This document shows positions 32,880 through 41,885 of a stretch of DNA of 64,000 bases, piece after piece. Position 1 is the first letter of the stretch. Every line of letters starts with the position of its first letter. Origin of the DNA: JAHFUI01 sp039931615 (GTDB lineage: Bacteria; Acidobacteriota; Vicinamibacteria; Vicinamibacterales; CAVVIG01); contig JBDTRR010000025.1 in assembly GCA_039931615.1 (NCBI GenBank), positions 1-64,000 of the forward strand, in the 5' to 3' direction. Under the pieces are notes generated by a model, which saw nothing but the letters and a program-made list of their open reading frames with translations, had not been told where the DNA came from and did no database searches. The translations under genes were made by a program, and so were the position numbers.

Positions 32880-35800
32880 ATGGGTTCTCCCTCCCTGCCG
32901 TTCCATGCCGCCACCGCCAGCTGGTTTGCCGAGGCGCTCGGCGAGCCGACGATGGCTCAGCGGCGCGGCTGGGCATCGATCCGTGAAGGCCGCCACACCC
33001 TGATTGCGGCCCCGACCGGATCGGGCAAGACGCTTGCCGCATTCCTGTCGACGCTCGACGATCTGCTGCAGGACGGACTGCGCGATCGATTGCCGGACGA
33101 GGTGCGTGTCGTCTACGTCTCGCCGCTCAAGGCGTTGAGCGCGGACATCCACAAGAACCTGTCCGCGCCGCGCCGTGGCCTCGGGCGCAGCGCCGCGGCG
33201 ATGGGGCTCGAGGCGCCGCGCATTACGGCCGGCGTGCGGACGGGCGACACCTCGTCAGCCGAGCGGGCGGCCATGCTTCGTCACCCGCCGCACATCCTGG
33301 TGACGACGCCCGAGTCGCTCTACCTCCTGCTCACCGCCGAGCGCAGCCGCGCCATGCTGCGGACCGTGCGCACGGTCATCGTCGACGAAATTCACGCGGT
33401 GATCGGCACGCGCCGCGGCGCGCACCTCGCGCTCAGCCTGGAACGGCTGGCCGAGGTGGCGGAATCGCCGCTGCAGCGCATCGGCCTGTCGGCGACACAG
33501 AACCCGGTCGAGGAGGTCGCGCGCTTCCTGGTCGGCACCGCCGCGGTCGACGCAGCCGGACGCGCCGCGTGCGCGATCATCGACGAAGGCCACCGGCGGA
33601 CCATCGATCTCGGGCTCGAGCTGCCGCGATCCTCGCTCGAAGCGGTGCTGTCGAACGAGGTGTGGGAGGAGTATTACGGCCGGCTGGCCGAACTGATCGA
33701 GCAGCATCGCACCACCCTGGTGTTTGTCAACACCCGGCGCCTGGCGGAACGGGTCGCCCGCCATTTGAGCGACCGTCTCGGTGACGCGGCCGTGACCGCG
33801 CATCACGGCAGCCTGTCGAAGGAGAAGCGGCTCGACGCCGAGACGCGGCTGAAGAGCGGACAGTTGAAGGCGCTGGTCGCGACCGCCTCACTTGAGCTCG
33901 GCATCGACATCGGCCACGTCGATCTCGCGGTGCAGATCGGATCGCCGCACCGGATTGCGACCCTGATTCAGCGCATCGGCCGTTCCGGGCACACCGTGTC
34001 GGGCGTACCGAAGGGCCGCCTCTTCCCGACCTCGCGCGACGACCTGATCGAATCGGCGGCGCTGCTGCGGGCGATCCGGCGCGGCGACCTCGACCGGATC
34101 GTGACGCACGACTCGCCGCTCGACGTCCTGACCCAGCAGATCGTCGCGGAAACCGCCTGCCGCGACTACCGGGAGGACGAGCTGTTCGATCTGGTGCGAC
34201 GGGCCTGGCCGTTCCGCGATCTCGCGCGGCCAGCCTTTGACGGCGTTGTCGCGATGGCCGCCGACGGCTTCGCCACGCGGCGCGGCCGCCGCGGCGCGCT
34301 GATCCACCGCGACGAGGTCCACGGCCGGCTGCGGGGCCGGCGCGGCGCCAGGCTGCTCGCGCTCACGTCCGGCGGCGCGATTCCCGAGGTTGCCGACTAC
34401 CGCGTCGTCCTCGAGCCCGACGACCTGTTCCTCGGTACCTTGAACGAAGACTTCGCCATCGAGAGCATGGCCGGCGACGTCTTCCAGCTTGGCAATACCT
34501 CGTGGCGGGTGCTGCAGGTCGCCGCCGGGACCGTGCGCGTCGCCGACGCCAGGGGGGCGCCGCCGAATATTCCGTTCTGGCTCGGCGAGGCGCCGGCGCG
34601 CAGCGACGAGTTGTCGCTCGCGGTCAGCCTTCTCCGCGCCGGCATCGATACCCGCCTCGACGCGCGGGCGGCCGGATCGGCGCTGGACCCGGCCGACGAC
34701 CCGGTCAGGCGGACCGCGGAGTGGCTCGAGTCCGAGACCGGAATCGGCGCCGCCGCCGCCGACCAGGCGGTCGCCTACCTGGCCGATGCGCGGCGCACGC
34801 TCGGGGTGCTGCCAACCCAGGAGGTCCTCGTCCTCGAGCGCTTCTTCGACGAATCGGGCGGCATGCAGCTGGTGCTGCACGCCCCGTTCGGGAGCCGCAT
34901 CAACAAGGCGTGGGGCCTGGCGCTGCGCAAGCGGTTCTGCCGCCAGTTCAATTTCGAGCTCCAGGCGGCGGCGACCGAGGACGCCGTGCTGCTGTCGCTC
35001 GGCCCGCAGCATTCGTTTCCACTCGCCGACGTCTTCCGGTACCTGCACCCGGCCACCGCGCGCGAGGTGCTGGTCCAGGCCTTCCTGGATGCGCCGGTGT
35101 TCCAGACCCGCTGGCGCTGGAACACGACGATCTCGCTCGCCGTCCCGCGCCACCGCGGCGGCCGGAAGGTGCCGCCGCAGCTGCAGCGGGCGATGGCGGA
35201 CGACCTGATGGCGGCGGTGTTTCCCGATGCCGCCGCCTGTCTCGAAAACATTCCGGGCGACCGGCAGATTCCCGATCATCCGCTGGTGGCGCAGACGGTC
35301 CGCGACTGCCTCCACGAGGCGATGGACTTCGACGGCCTGGCGGCGGTGCTGGCGCGCATTCATGGCGGCGAGCTCCGGCTGGTCTCGCGCGATACGCCCG
35401 AGCCGTCGTCGCTCGCGCACGAGATCCTCAATGCGCGGCCGTATGCGTTCCTCGATGATGCGCCGCTGGAGGAGCGGCGGGCGCAGGCGGTCTGCGCGCG
35501 TCGAGCGAGCGAGCCGGCGTCGGCCGACGACCTCGGCGCGCTCGACCCGGCCGCGATCGAACGGGTGAGGGACGAGGTCCGGCCCGACCCGCGCGATGCC
35601 GACGAGCTGCACGATGCCTTGCTCACCGCCGGATTCTTCACGGTGGCGGACGCGGCTGTCGATCGCCACGGCTGGCTCGATCGCCTGATCGAGACCCGCC
35701 GGGCGGCACGGATCGCACTCGGCAACGCCGGTGGATCTCACATCTGGGCCGCCGCGGAACGGCTGCCGGAAATCATCGCCGTCCACCCGGACGCGCCGAT

Positions 35801-37220
35801 CGACGGGCGGGCCACGGCGCCGGCGTCGCGAGCGGCGCGCGTCTGGACGCGCGAGTTGGCGATGGTCGAGCTGCTGCGCGGCCGGATGACGCTGGCCGGT
35901 CCGACCACTGGCGCGGCCCTCGCCGCGTCGCTGGCGATCGATCCGGCGGCGGCGGCCGCGGCGCTGATTGAGCTCGAATCGGAGGGGGCGATTCTGCGCG
36001 GTTCCTTCACCGGCGGGGCAGACCGGCTCGAATGGTGCGACCGGCGGCTGCTGGCCCGCATCCATCGCTATACGATGACCCGCTTGCGGGCGGAGATCGA
36101 CCCGGTCAGTCCGGCCGATTTCATGCGGTTTCTCCTGGCGTGGCAACACGTGACGCCGGCGCACCGGCTGACCGGCATCGACGGGCTGCGCGCGGTCATC
36201 GGCACGCTGGACGGATTCGAGCTGGCGGCGTCGGCGTGGGAGCGCGCCGTCCTGCCGGTGCGGGTCGATGGCTACGATTCGTCGCTGCTCGACACGCTGT
36301 GTTTGGCCGGGGAGGTCGGATGGGCGCGACTGTCGCCCCAGGCGCCCAGCGAAGCCGCGGCGCCGGCGCGGCTCGTTGGCACGACACCGGTAGCGCTGTT
36401 TCGACGCGAGCACGGCGCGTTCTGGCAGGCCCTTCGCGACTTTCCTTCTTCGACCTTTCCTCCTTCTGTCGACGCGGCCAGGGCGCTGGCTTGCCTGCAA
36501 TCGCGCGGCGCGTCGTTTCTCCGCGAGCTGGCCGCCGCGTGTGCCATCGACGAGGCGGCGGCGGCTTCGGCGCTGGGCGAACTGGTCGCGGCCGGTCTGG
36601 TCACATCGGACGGGTTCGCCGGGCTGCGGTCGATCGTCCGGGCGTCGACCGGGCGCGCCGCGACGCGCGAGGGCCGGGCCGGTTCGGCGGGTCGATGGTC
36701 GCTTCTCAGCCGCGACGATCCCGACGCCTCGCGCGACGCCGCCGTCGAGGCGCAAGCGTGGGCGTTGCTGCGGCGATACGGGGTGGTATTCCGCCGCCTG
36801 CTCGCGCGCGAGGCCAACGCCGCGCCGTGGCGCGAGCTGGCCCGGATCTGTCGCCGGCTCGAGGCGCGCGGCGAAATCCGCGGCGGACGATTCGTCTCGG
36901 GGATGTCGGGCGAGCAGTTCGCCCTGCCGGACGCGGTCGACACGCTGCGCGAGATCCGCCGCAGCACGGCGGACGGCCGGCTGATCACCATCAGCGCCGC
37001 GGATCCCCTGAACCTGACCGGCATCATCACGGCAGGCGAACGGGTCAGAGCCATCGAAAGCAGCCGCATCCTCTTCCGCGACGGTGTCCCGATGGCGGCG
37101 CTGCAGGGCGACTACCTGCGCCCGCTCGCCCCGATTGCCGACGCGATCGCCGCCGACGTGGCGAGCGCGCTGACCGGCCGCCGCATGCCGGCGGTAACGA
37201 GCGGATTCGTCGGGGCCTAG
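32880..37220 (+). CDS. lhr: Lhr-family ATP-dependent DNA helicase (superfamily 2)
   Basis: 1446 residues, close to full-length bacterial Lhr (about 1500). Motif I APTGSGKT (about 42-49), Ia VYVSPLKALSADI, motif II VDEIHAV, motif III GLSATQNP, then the second RecA domain with TLVFVNTRRLAERVARHL, VATASLELGIDIGHVDLAVQIGSP and IQRIGRSGH. After the winged-helix Lhr core comes the long C-terminal extension found in full-length Lhr. It translocates on single-stranded DNA and is linked to DNA repair. It begins 17 nt after the cytochrome gene. Confidence 0.95.
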   Translation: MGSPSLPFHAATASWFAEALGEPTMAQRRGWASIREGRHTLIAAPTGSGKTLAAFLSTLDDLLQDGLRDRLPDEVRVVYVSPLKALSADIHKNLSAPRRGLGRSAAAMGLEAPRITAGVRTGDTSSAERAAMLRHPPHILVTTPESLYLLLTAERSRAMLRTVRTVIVDEIHAVIGTRRGAHLALSLERLAEVAESPLQRIGLSATQNPVEEVARFLVGTAAVDAAGRAACAIIDEGHRRTIDLGLELPRSSLEAVLSNEVWEEYYGRLAELIEQHRTTLVFVNTRRLAERVARHLSDRLGDAAVTAHHGSLSKEKRLDAETRLKSGQLKALVATASLELGIDIGHVDLAVQIGSPHRIATLIQRIGRSGHTVSGVPKGRLFPTSRDDLIESAALLRAIRRGDLDRIVTHDSPLDVLTQQIVAETACRDYREDELFDLVRRAWPFRDLARPAFDGVVAMAADGFATRRGRRGALIHRDEVHGRLRGRRGARLLALTSGGAIPEVADYRVVLEPDDLFLGTLNEDFAIESMAGDVFQLGNTSWRVLQVAAGTVRVADARGAPPNIPFWLGEAPARSDELSLAVSLLRAGIDTRLDARAAGSALDPADDPVRRTAEWLESETGIGAAAADQAVAYLADARRTLGVLPTQEVLVLERFFDESGGMQLVLHAPFGSRINKAWGLALRKRFCRQFNFELQAAATEDAVLLSLGPQHSFPLADVFRYLHPATAREVLVQAFLDAPVFQTRWRWNTTISLAVPRHRGGRKVPPQLQRAMADDLMAAVFPDAAACLENIPGDRQIPDHPLVAQTVRDCLHEAMDFDGLAAVLARIHGGELRLVSRDTPEPSSLAHEILNARPYAFLDDAPLEERRAQAVCARRASEPASADDLGALDPAAIERVRDEVRPDPRDADELHDALLTAGFFTVADAAVDRHGWLDRLIETRRAARIALGNAGGSHIWAAAERLPEIIAVHPDAPIDGRATAPASRAARVWTRELAMVELLRGRMTLAGPTTGAALAASLAIDPAAAAAALIELESEGAILRGSFTGGADRLEWCDRRLLARIHRYTMTRLRAEIDPVSPADFMRFLLAWQHVTPAHRLTGIDGLRAVIGTLDGFELAASAWERAVLPVRVDGYDSSLLDTLCLAGEVGWARLSPQAPSEAAAPARLVGTTPVALFRREHGAFWQALRDFPSSTFPPSVDAARALACLQSRGASFLRELAAACAIDEAAAASALGELVAAGLVTSDGFAGLRSIVRASTGRAATREGRAGSAGRWSLLSRDDPDASRDAAVEAQAWALLRRYGVVFRRLLAREANAAPWRELARICRRLEARGEIRGGRFVSGMSGEQFALPDAVDTLREIRRSTADGRLITISAADPLNLTGIITAGERVRAIESSRILFRDGVPMAALQGDYLRPLAPIADAIAADVASALTGRRMPAVTSGFVGA

Positions 37221-37272
37221 GAGCGGACGGGAAACGATTCTCGACACACCATCTCCGACCCGCCGTGTCGCG

Positions 37273-37278
37273 TATACT
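37273..37278 (+). promoter_or_regulatory. candidate -10 element (TATACT) for the pirin-bacilliredoxin pair
   Basis: TATACT lies 27 nt upstream of the GTG at 37306, with GAGGA between. No good -35 box is seen. Confidence 0.35.
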
Positions 37279-37305
37279 GAAGTATTCGTTCCACAGAGGA
37301 GTGAC

Positions 37306-38205
37306 GTGTCGATACGCGCTGTCAAAGCCATCAGTCAATCTAAGCCGACGCTCGAAGGCGCCGGGGTACATTTGCGCCGTGCCTTCGGTGGACATCGCCC
37401 GGAGCTCGATCCGTTTCTGCTGTTCGACGACTTCCGGAACGACAATCCGAACGAGTATCTCGCTGGCTTCCCCTGGCATCCCCATCGCGGCATCGAGACC
37501 ATCACCTACGTGCTCGCCGGGGCGGTCGATCACGGGGACAGCCTCGGTAATCGTGGGACACTGCAGGGCGGCGACGTGCAATGGATGACCGCCGGCAGCG
37601 GCATTTTGCACCAGGAGATGCCCAAGGGGGATGAACACGGCCGGATGCACGGGTTCCAGCTGTGGGCCAACCTGCCGTCGGCGTTGAAGATGACCGCGCC
37701 GCGGTACCAGGATGTCTCGGGCGTGGACGTGCCCGAGGTGATCGACGACGACGGCACGCGCGTCCGCATCGTCTGCGGCGAATTCTGGGGCAAACGCGGA
37801 CCGGTCGACGGAATCGCGGCCGACCCGCGGTATCTCGATGTGTCGATCGGGCCAGGCCGGCGCAAGACGCTGCCGGTCGAGACGTCCCGCCACGCCTTCG
37901 CCTACGTGTTTGCCGGATCCGGATCGTTTCGCAATGCTTCCGATCCCCGCCAGGTCAGGACCGATTCCGTCGGCGGGACGACGGCGTCGCCGGCCGCTGA
38001 TGAGGTCGGCAACCGTTCGCTCGTGATTTTCGACAACGGCGAAGAAGTGACCGTCCAGGCCGGCGAAATGGGCATGCGATTCCTGCTCGTCTCCGGCAAG
38101 CCGATCGAAGAGCCGGTCGCCTGGTACGGCCCGATTGTCATGAACACGCAGGCGGAGCTTCGCCAGGCGATTTCCGAGCTCAACCAGGGCACTTTCATCA
38201 AGTAG
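37306..38205 (+). CDS. pirin-family protein
   Basis: 299 residues, GTG start with GAGGAG upstream. The bicupin pattern is clear: DPFLLFDDFRND, FPWHPHRGIETITYVLAGAVDHGDSLGNRGTL, WMTAGSGILHQEMP and HGFQLWANLP. The metal ligands H (WHPHRG, two His), H (ILHQE) and E are all present. Pirins bind iron, and some act as quercetinases or redox-sensing cofactors. The next gene, a bacilliredoxin, starts 17 nt later, suggesting a redox-linked operon. Confidence 0.92.
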   Translation: MSIRAVKAISQSKPTLEGAGVHLRRAFGGHRPELDPFLLFDDFRNDNPNEYLAGFPWHPHRGIETITYVLAGAVDHGDSLGNRGTLQGGDVQWMTAGSGILHQEMPKGDEHGRMHGFQLWANLPSALKMTAPRYQDVSGVDVPEVIDDDGTRVRIVCGEFWGKRGPVDGIAADPRYLDVSIGPGRRKTLPVETSRHAFAYVFAGSGSFRNASDPRQVRTDSVGGTTASPAADEVGNRSLVIFDNGEEVTVQAGEMGMRFLLVSGKPIEEPVAWYGPIVMNTQAELRQAISELNQGTFIK

Positions 38206-38222
38206 CAAAAAGGATCACCGTT

Positions 38223-38657
38223 ATGCCGTATCCAGAAATGTTCGTCGCGCCGATGCGGGAAGAGCTGACCAGTTTGGGAGTGCGGGAACTGCGATCCGCC
38301 CAGGATGTGGATGCCGCGGTCACCGGTACCGCCGGTACCCTGATGATCGTGGTGAACTCAGTCTGCGGCTGCGCCGCCGGCAAGGCGCGCCCGGGGATTG
38401 CGCTCGCGCTCAGGAATGCGGTCAAGCCCGACGTCGTGGCCACCGTGTTCGCGGGCGCCGACGTCGACGCTACCGAGCGGGCGCGCGGCTATTTTACCGG
38501 CCACCGTCCGTCCTCCCCGTCGATCGCGCTGATGCAGGACGGGCAGCTGGTCTACATGCTCGAGCGCAGCCAGATTGAGAACCGCGACGCCTTCCAGATC
38601 GCAGCCGAGCTCACCACCGCGTTCGAGAAGTTCTGCCGCACGCCGGCCAGCGCCTGA
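38223..38657 (+). CDS. BrxA/BrxB-type bacilliredoxin
   Basis: 144 residues with the family-specific active site VNSVCGCAAGKARPG (CGC at about 48-50). MPYPEMFVAPMREELTSLGVREL and the late HRPSSPSIALMQDGQLVYMLERSQIE match the YphP/YqiW family. These proteins remove bacillithiol or related low-molecular thiols from oxidised proteins. The organism's thiol is unknown. Its 3' end is overlapped antisense by the run-on frame of the metalloprotease gene. Confidence 0.9.
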   Translation: MPYPEMFVAPMREELTSLGVRELRSAQDVDAAVTGTAGTLMIVVNSVCGCAAGKARPGIALALRNAVKPDVVATVFAGADVDATERARGYFTGHRPSSPSIALMQDGQLVYMLERSQIENRDAFQIAAELTTAFEKFCRTPASA

Positions 38658-39545
38658 GGACGCAGGCCGACCGTCCTGCGGGCCTTTAGACCGTGTGGAA
38701 AAATCGATTCTGAAGTGGGGCAGACCTTTAGAGGTCTGCCAGACACCGCAGGCCTGAAGGCCTGCACTCCATCGATTCTTCACATGCTCTCTGAAGGCCT
38801 GCACTACGACTGATTGCCGTCGCGATTGCGATGAGCGCGGCGGCATGATCGTCGGCCGCGGCTCTGTCTCCCGCGCCCCCGCCAGCGCACCCGCAGCCCG
38901 CTGAACCAGCGCCTCAATCTCGCCCGGCATCAACCGGTTCAGCGCCGGCACGTCGTCGATGATTTCCTCGACCGTCATCCGCTCGCGCATCAGGCCGCGC
39001 ACCGCGTGCGCACTGGACCGCAGCAGGTAGTGACCGATCTCGTGGGCCGCGCTGCCGCCCAGCGCGCGGGCGACGAACCGCTGCTGTAGAGGCGCCGGCA
39101 GGGTATCGATGCGGCGGCCCAGCCATCTGCCGCGCGCCATCAGCGTCTGCGCCGCGGCGACCGAAACCGTCATCGTGTTCCGCGGCCGGCCGTCGACAAA
39201 CTCGATCCACCCGAGGGCCGCGCCGGCCGGCGGCCTGGTGCGTTGGGTGATCAGCAGGCGAAGTTCATCATCGTAGAAGGCGGCGCCCGCGCCCGCGATC
39301 CCGCCGAAGTCGATCTCCGCATAGGGCCGCCAGATCTTCTGGACGGTTTCAATCAGCTCGGTCATTCGTATGCCGCTGATTGGCGCGGGCGACTCCATCC
39401 GGACCAGCAGCCGCAAGCGCCGTCCGCTGGTCGTCGACGTTTCGCTGCGCCGGGCGACAGCCGGCGATCGTGCCGGGCCCGGCGCCGGGGAACCGGCGCC
39501 GGTCTGGACGATGATCGCGAGCGCGGCCGCAGCAAGCATGTGCAT
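38358..39545 (-). CDS. secreted zinc metalloprotease-like protein with run-on C-terminus
   Basis: From the ATG at 39545 (another at 39539). A signal peptide (about 1-18) precedes a domain with HEIGHYLLRSSAH (168-180), giving HExxH and a downstream His as zinc ligands. WIEFVDGRPRNTMTVSVAAAQ precedes it. Conserved-looking sequence ends near residue 246. From there the frame reads through a palindromic repeat cluster (38690-38812) and antisense across the bacilliredoxin gene before stopping at 38358, so the native stop seems to have been lost. Ordered domain credible, last 150 residues not. Confidence 0.6.
   Translation of the reverse strand: MHMLAAAALAIIVQTGAGSPAPGPARSPAVARRSETSTTSGRRLRLLVRMESPAPISGIRMTELIETVQKIWRPYAEIDFGGIAGAGAAFYDDELRLLITQRTRPPAGAALGWIEFVDGRPRNTMTVSVAAAQTLMARGRWLGRRIDTLPAPLQQRFVARALGGSAAHEIGHYLLRSSAHAVRGLMRERMTVEEIIDDVPALNRLMPGEIEALVQRAAGALAGARETEPRPTIMPPRSSQSRRQSVVVQAFREHVKNRWSAGLQACGVWQTSKGLPHFRIDFSTRSKGPQDGRPASSGAGRRAAELLERGGELGCDLEGVAVLNLAALEHVDQLPVLHQRDRRGGRTVAGKIAARPLGSVDVGAREHGGHDVGLDRIPERERNPRARLAGGAAAD
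38690..38812. repeat. cluster of GCAGGCCT and GGCAGACC palindromes
   Basis: GGCAGACC/GGTCTGCC hairpin (38719-38740) and GCAGGCCT-GA-AGGCCTGC (38748-38765), flanked by two ATCGATT boxes and a further AGGCCTGC. A GCAGGCCT-TC-AGGCCTGC copy occurs at 57369-57386. Confidence 0.7.
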
Positions 39546-39904
39546 GCCGCGTATCGTCGCGGCCGGTGCGGCCGCGGTCGACGCGAATGGGATGAACGGC
39601 GTGTTTATGTCATCGGACGGCGGCGATCGGAGGGCCAGCGGCGAGGGCGGCCGTCGAGAGCGTGTCTGGCGAGAGGCGGCGTCGTGAGCAGCGCTGGGCG
39701 GAGCACCGGGCGCTCCCACCGAACCTCGCCTGCCCGGGACCCGTCAAACCCGGAGTCGGCGACGGCCGCCGGCGGGACGAATGGCGGCGACAAATGTCAT
39801 CGCCGGCGGTTAGCTGTGACGAGTCGCCATCCCGGTGTGACGAACCGGCGCCGGTCCGCTGCAGCTGTCTTGACCTCGGCTTTCGGATCCATTCATAGTG
39901 CGTT
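39546..39904. other. gene-free stretch between the metalloprotease and lytS-like genes
   Basis: 359 bp, GC-rich, with no credible gene on either strand and no repeat family seen elsewhere in the window. It should hold the divergent promoters of both genes; the only candidate seen is at 39870-39899. Confidence 0.5.
39870..39899 (+). promoter_or_regulatory. candidate promoter TTGACC-18 nt-CATAGT for the LytS-like kinase
   Basis: TTGACC (39870-39875) and CATAGT (39894-39899) are 18 nt apart. The start codon is at 39905 with no ribosome site, so translation would be leaderless. Confidence 0.45.
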
Positions 39905-41035
39905 ATGTCTGAGCGTTTGCAGGTTCCGGCGCTGCCGTTGTTTGTCATCGCGACCGCGCTCAGCGTGTCCTCGACGTTCCAGGCCTACTCGATGCGGCTG
40001 ATCGAAGACGGCACCTCGTCGCCGCAGGCGATCCCCCAGCTGCTCGCGCTCAACCTTGTCTACTGGTACGTGCCGGCGCTGCTCGCGCCGACCATCGTTG
40101 CGGTCGCCCTGCGCTATCAGCTCGGTCGCGTGCGCTGGTCGACCCAGGCGCTGGTTCACGTCACCGGCGCGTTCGTCTATTCGATGATCCACACGGTGGC
40201 GATGCTGGCGACGCGGGCGGTGCTGTTCCCGAGCGGCCGCCCCGGCACCGCGCTGTCGCTGTGGACGTGGGCGCGGCGCGACTACCTGATGCAGCTCGAT
40301 TGGCTGTTGATGACCTACCTCTTCGCGGTCGGCCTCGCCCACGCGCTGGCCTACCGGCGCGAGTCGGAAGCGCGCGCCCTCGCCGCCGCCCATCTCGAAA
40401 CGCGTCTGGTCGAAGCGCAGCTCCAGGCGCTGCAGCGCCAGCTCCACCCGCACTTCCTCTTCAATACGCTGAATACGATCTCGGGCCTGATGCGGATCAA
40501 CGTCGACGCCGCCGACCTGATGATCGATCGGCTTGGCGATCTGCTGCGGATGACGCTCGACACGTCCGGTATCCAGCAGGTGCCATTGAAGCAGGAGCTC
40601 GACGTGCTGAAAAAGTACCTTGAGATCGAGCAGACCCGGTTCGGCAGCCGGCTCAGCGTCGCCATGCACATCGAATTCGACGCGCTCGACGCCCTGGTCC
40701 CGAACCTGCTGCTGCAACCGCTGGTGGAAAACGCCATCCGCCACGGGGTGGCGCCGCTCTCGCGGCCCGGCTGGATCGCCGTTCACGCCGCGCGCGAGGG
40801 GACCCGGCTGCGGATCGAGATCCGCGACAGCGGCAACGGCCTGCCGCCGGAGCGGCTGACCGCCCTCAACCGCGGTGTCGGCCTCGGCAACACCCGGGCG
40901 CGGCTGACACATCTTTACCCGTCGGATCACCAGTTCGCCTTCTCCAACCTCGACGACGGCTTCAGTGTGACCGTCAGCATTCCATTCGAAATCGATCCGC
41001 AATCGGTCGAGTATGTTCGCGCCGGTGTCGCATGA
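39905..41035 (+). CDS. LytS/YehU-type sensor histidine kinase (His_kinase family)
   Basis: 376 residues. Four to five membrane segments (about 10-145) precede a coiled linker and the His_kinase domain, with the phospho-His in LQRQLHPHFLFNTLNTISGL (about 176-195). An ATPase domain follows (LLLQPLVENAIRHGV, IEIRDSGNGLPPE, GVGLGNTRARLTHLY). It signals to the LytTR regulator whose start overlaps its stop by 4 nt. The signal is unknown. Confidence 0.93.
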   Translation: MSERLQVPALPLFVIATALSVSSTFQAYSMRLIEDGTSSPQAIPQLLALNLVYWYVPALLAPTIVAVALRYQLGRVRWSTQALVHVTGAFVYSMIHTVAMLATRAVLFPSGRPGTALSLWTWARRDYLMQLDWLLMTYLFAVGLAHALAYRRESEARALAAAHLETRLVEAQLQALQRQLHPHFLFNTLNTISGLMRINVDAADLMIDRLGDLLRMTLDTSGIQQVPLKQELDVLKKYLEIEQTRFGSRLSVAMHIEFDALDALVPNLLLQPLVENAIRHGVAPLSRPGWIAVHAAREGTRLRIEIRDSGNGLPPERLTALNRGVGLGNTRARLTHLYPSDHQFAFSNLDDGFSVTVSIPFEIDPQSVEYVRAGVA

Positions 41036-41802
41036 CGAAGATTCGCACGCTGGTGGTCGACGACGAACCGGTGGCGAGGGCGCGATTGCTCTCGCTGCTG
41101 GGCGACGAACCGGATATCGAGGTCGTGGGGGAGTGCGACAGCGGGTTACAGGCGGTGTCGGCGATCGCCCAGACATCGCCCGACCTGATGTTTCTCGACG
41201 TCGAGATGCCGGAGATGGACGGCTTCGAGCTGGCGCGCACGCTCGGGCCGGAGCGGATGCCGGCGGTCGTCTTCGTCACCGCGTTCGACCAGTACGCGCT
41301 GCGCGCCTTCGAGATCCACGCGCTCGACTACCTGCTCAAGCCGTTCAGCGCCCAGCGCTTCAAGTCGGCGCTGACGCACGCGCGCGACCAGCTCTCGCAG
41401 CGGCAGGCGACCAGCCTGGGCCGGCAGCTGCTGGCCATGATTCCCGAGATCCGCCGCCGCGAGCCGAGCGTCGATCGGCTGGTGGTCAAGTCGAGCGGCC
41501 GGGTCTACTTCGTCCGCACCGCCGACATCGACTGGTGTGAAGCCGCCGGCAACTATGTCTGCCTGCACGTCGGCGAGCAGTCGCATCTGGTTCGCGACAC
41601 GATGGCGCACCTCGAATCGCAGCTCGACCCGCAGCAATTCGTCCGCATCCACCGGTGCACCATCGTCAACGTCGACCGGATTCAGGAGCTGCGCTCCTCG
41701 TTCAATGGCGAACATGTCGTCCTGCTGCGGGGCGGTGCCCGCCTGACGTTGAGCCGGGGTTACCGCGACACGCTGCAGGCCCGCCTCGGCAAGCCGTTCT
41801 GA
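41032..41802 (+). CDS. LytTR-family response regulator
   Basis: 256 residues. The receiver domain (1-120) has the phospho-Asp in LMFLDVEMPEMDGFEL, VTAFDQYALRAFEIHALDYLLKPF and the acidic pair VDDEP. The LytTR DNA-binding domain (about 150-255) has VDRLVVKSSGRVYFVRTADIDWCEAAGNYV, RIHRCTIVNVDRIQEL and LTLSRGYRDTLQARL. Co-translated with the kinase. LytTR proteins bind paired direct repeats; none was identified here. Confidence 0.94.
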   Translation: MTKIRTLVVDDEPVARARLLSLLGDEPDIEVVGECDSGLQAVSAIAQTSPDLMFLDVEMPEMDGFELARTLGPERMPAVVFVTAFDQYALRAFEIHALDYLLKPFSAQRFKSALTHARDQLSQRQATSLGRQLLAMIPEIRRREPSVDRLVVKSSGRVYFVRTADIDWCEAAGNYVCLHVGEQSHLVRDTMAHLESQLDPQQFVRIHRCTIVNVDRIQELRSSFNGEHVVLLRGGARLTLSRGYRDTLQARLGKPF

Positions 41803-41885
41803 GCAGCTCCTGGCACTCGATGGCTGGCGCGTGCAGTTTTCTCCGGCGAACGGGCGGTCAGCAGTTATGATGGCCGGGTACCGAA

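Noticed and set aside
33888..37331. 1147-codon open frame antisense to lhr
   Set aside because: It mirrors the GC-rich third positions of lhr, has an Arg/Gln/Asp-heavy composition and no domain. The lhr frame explains the region.
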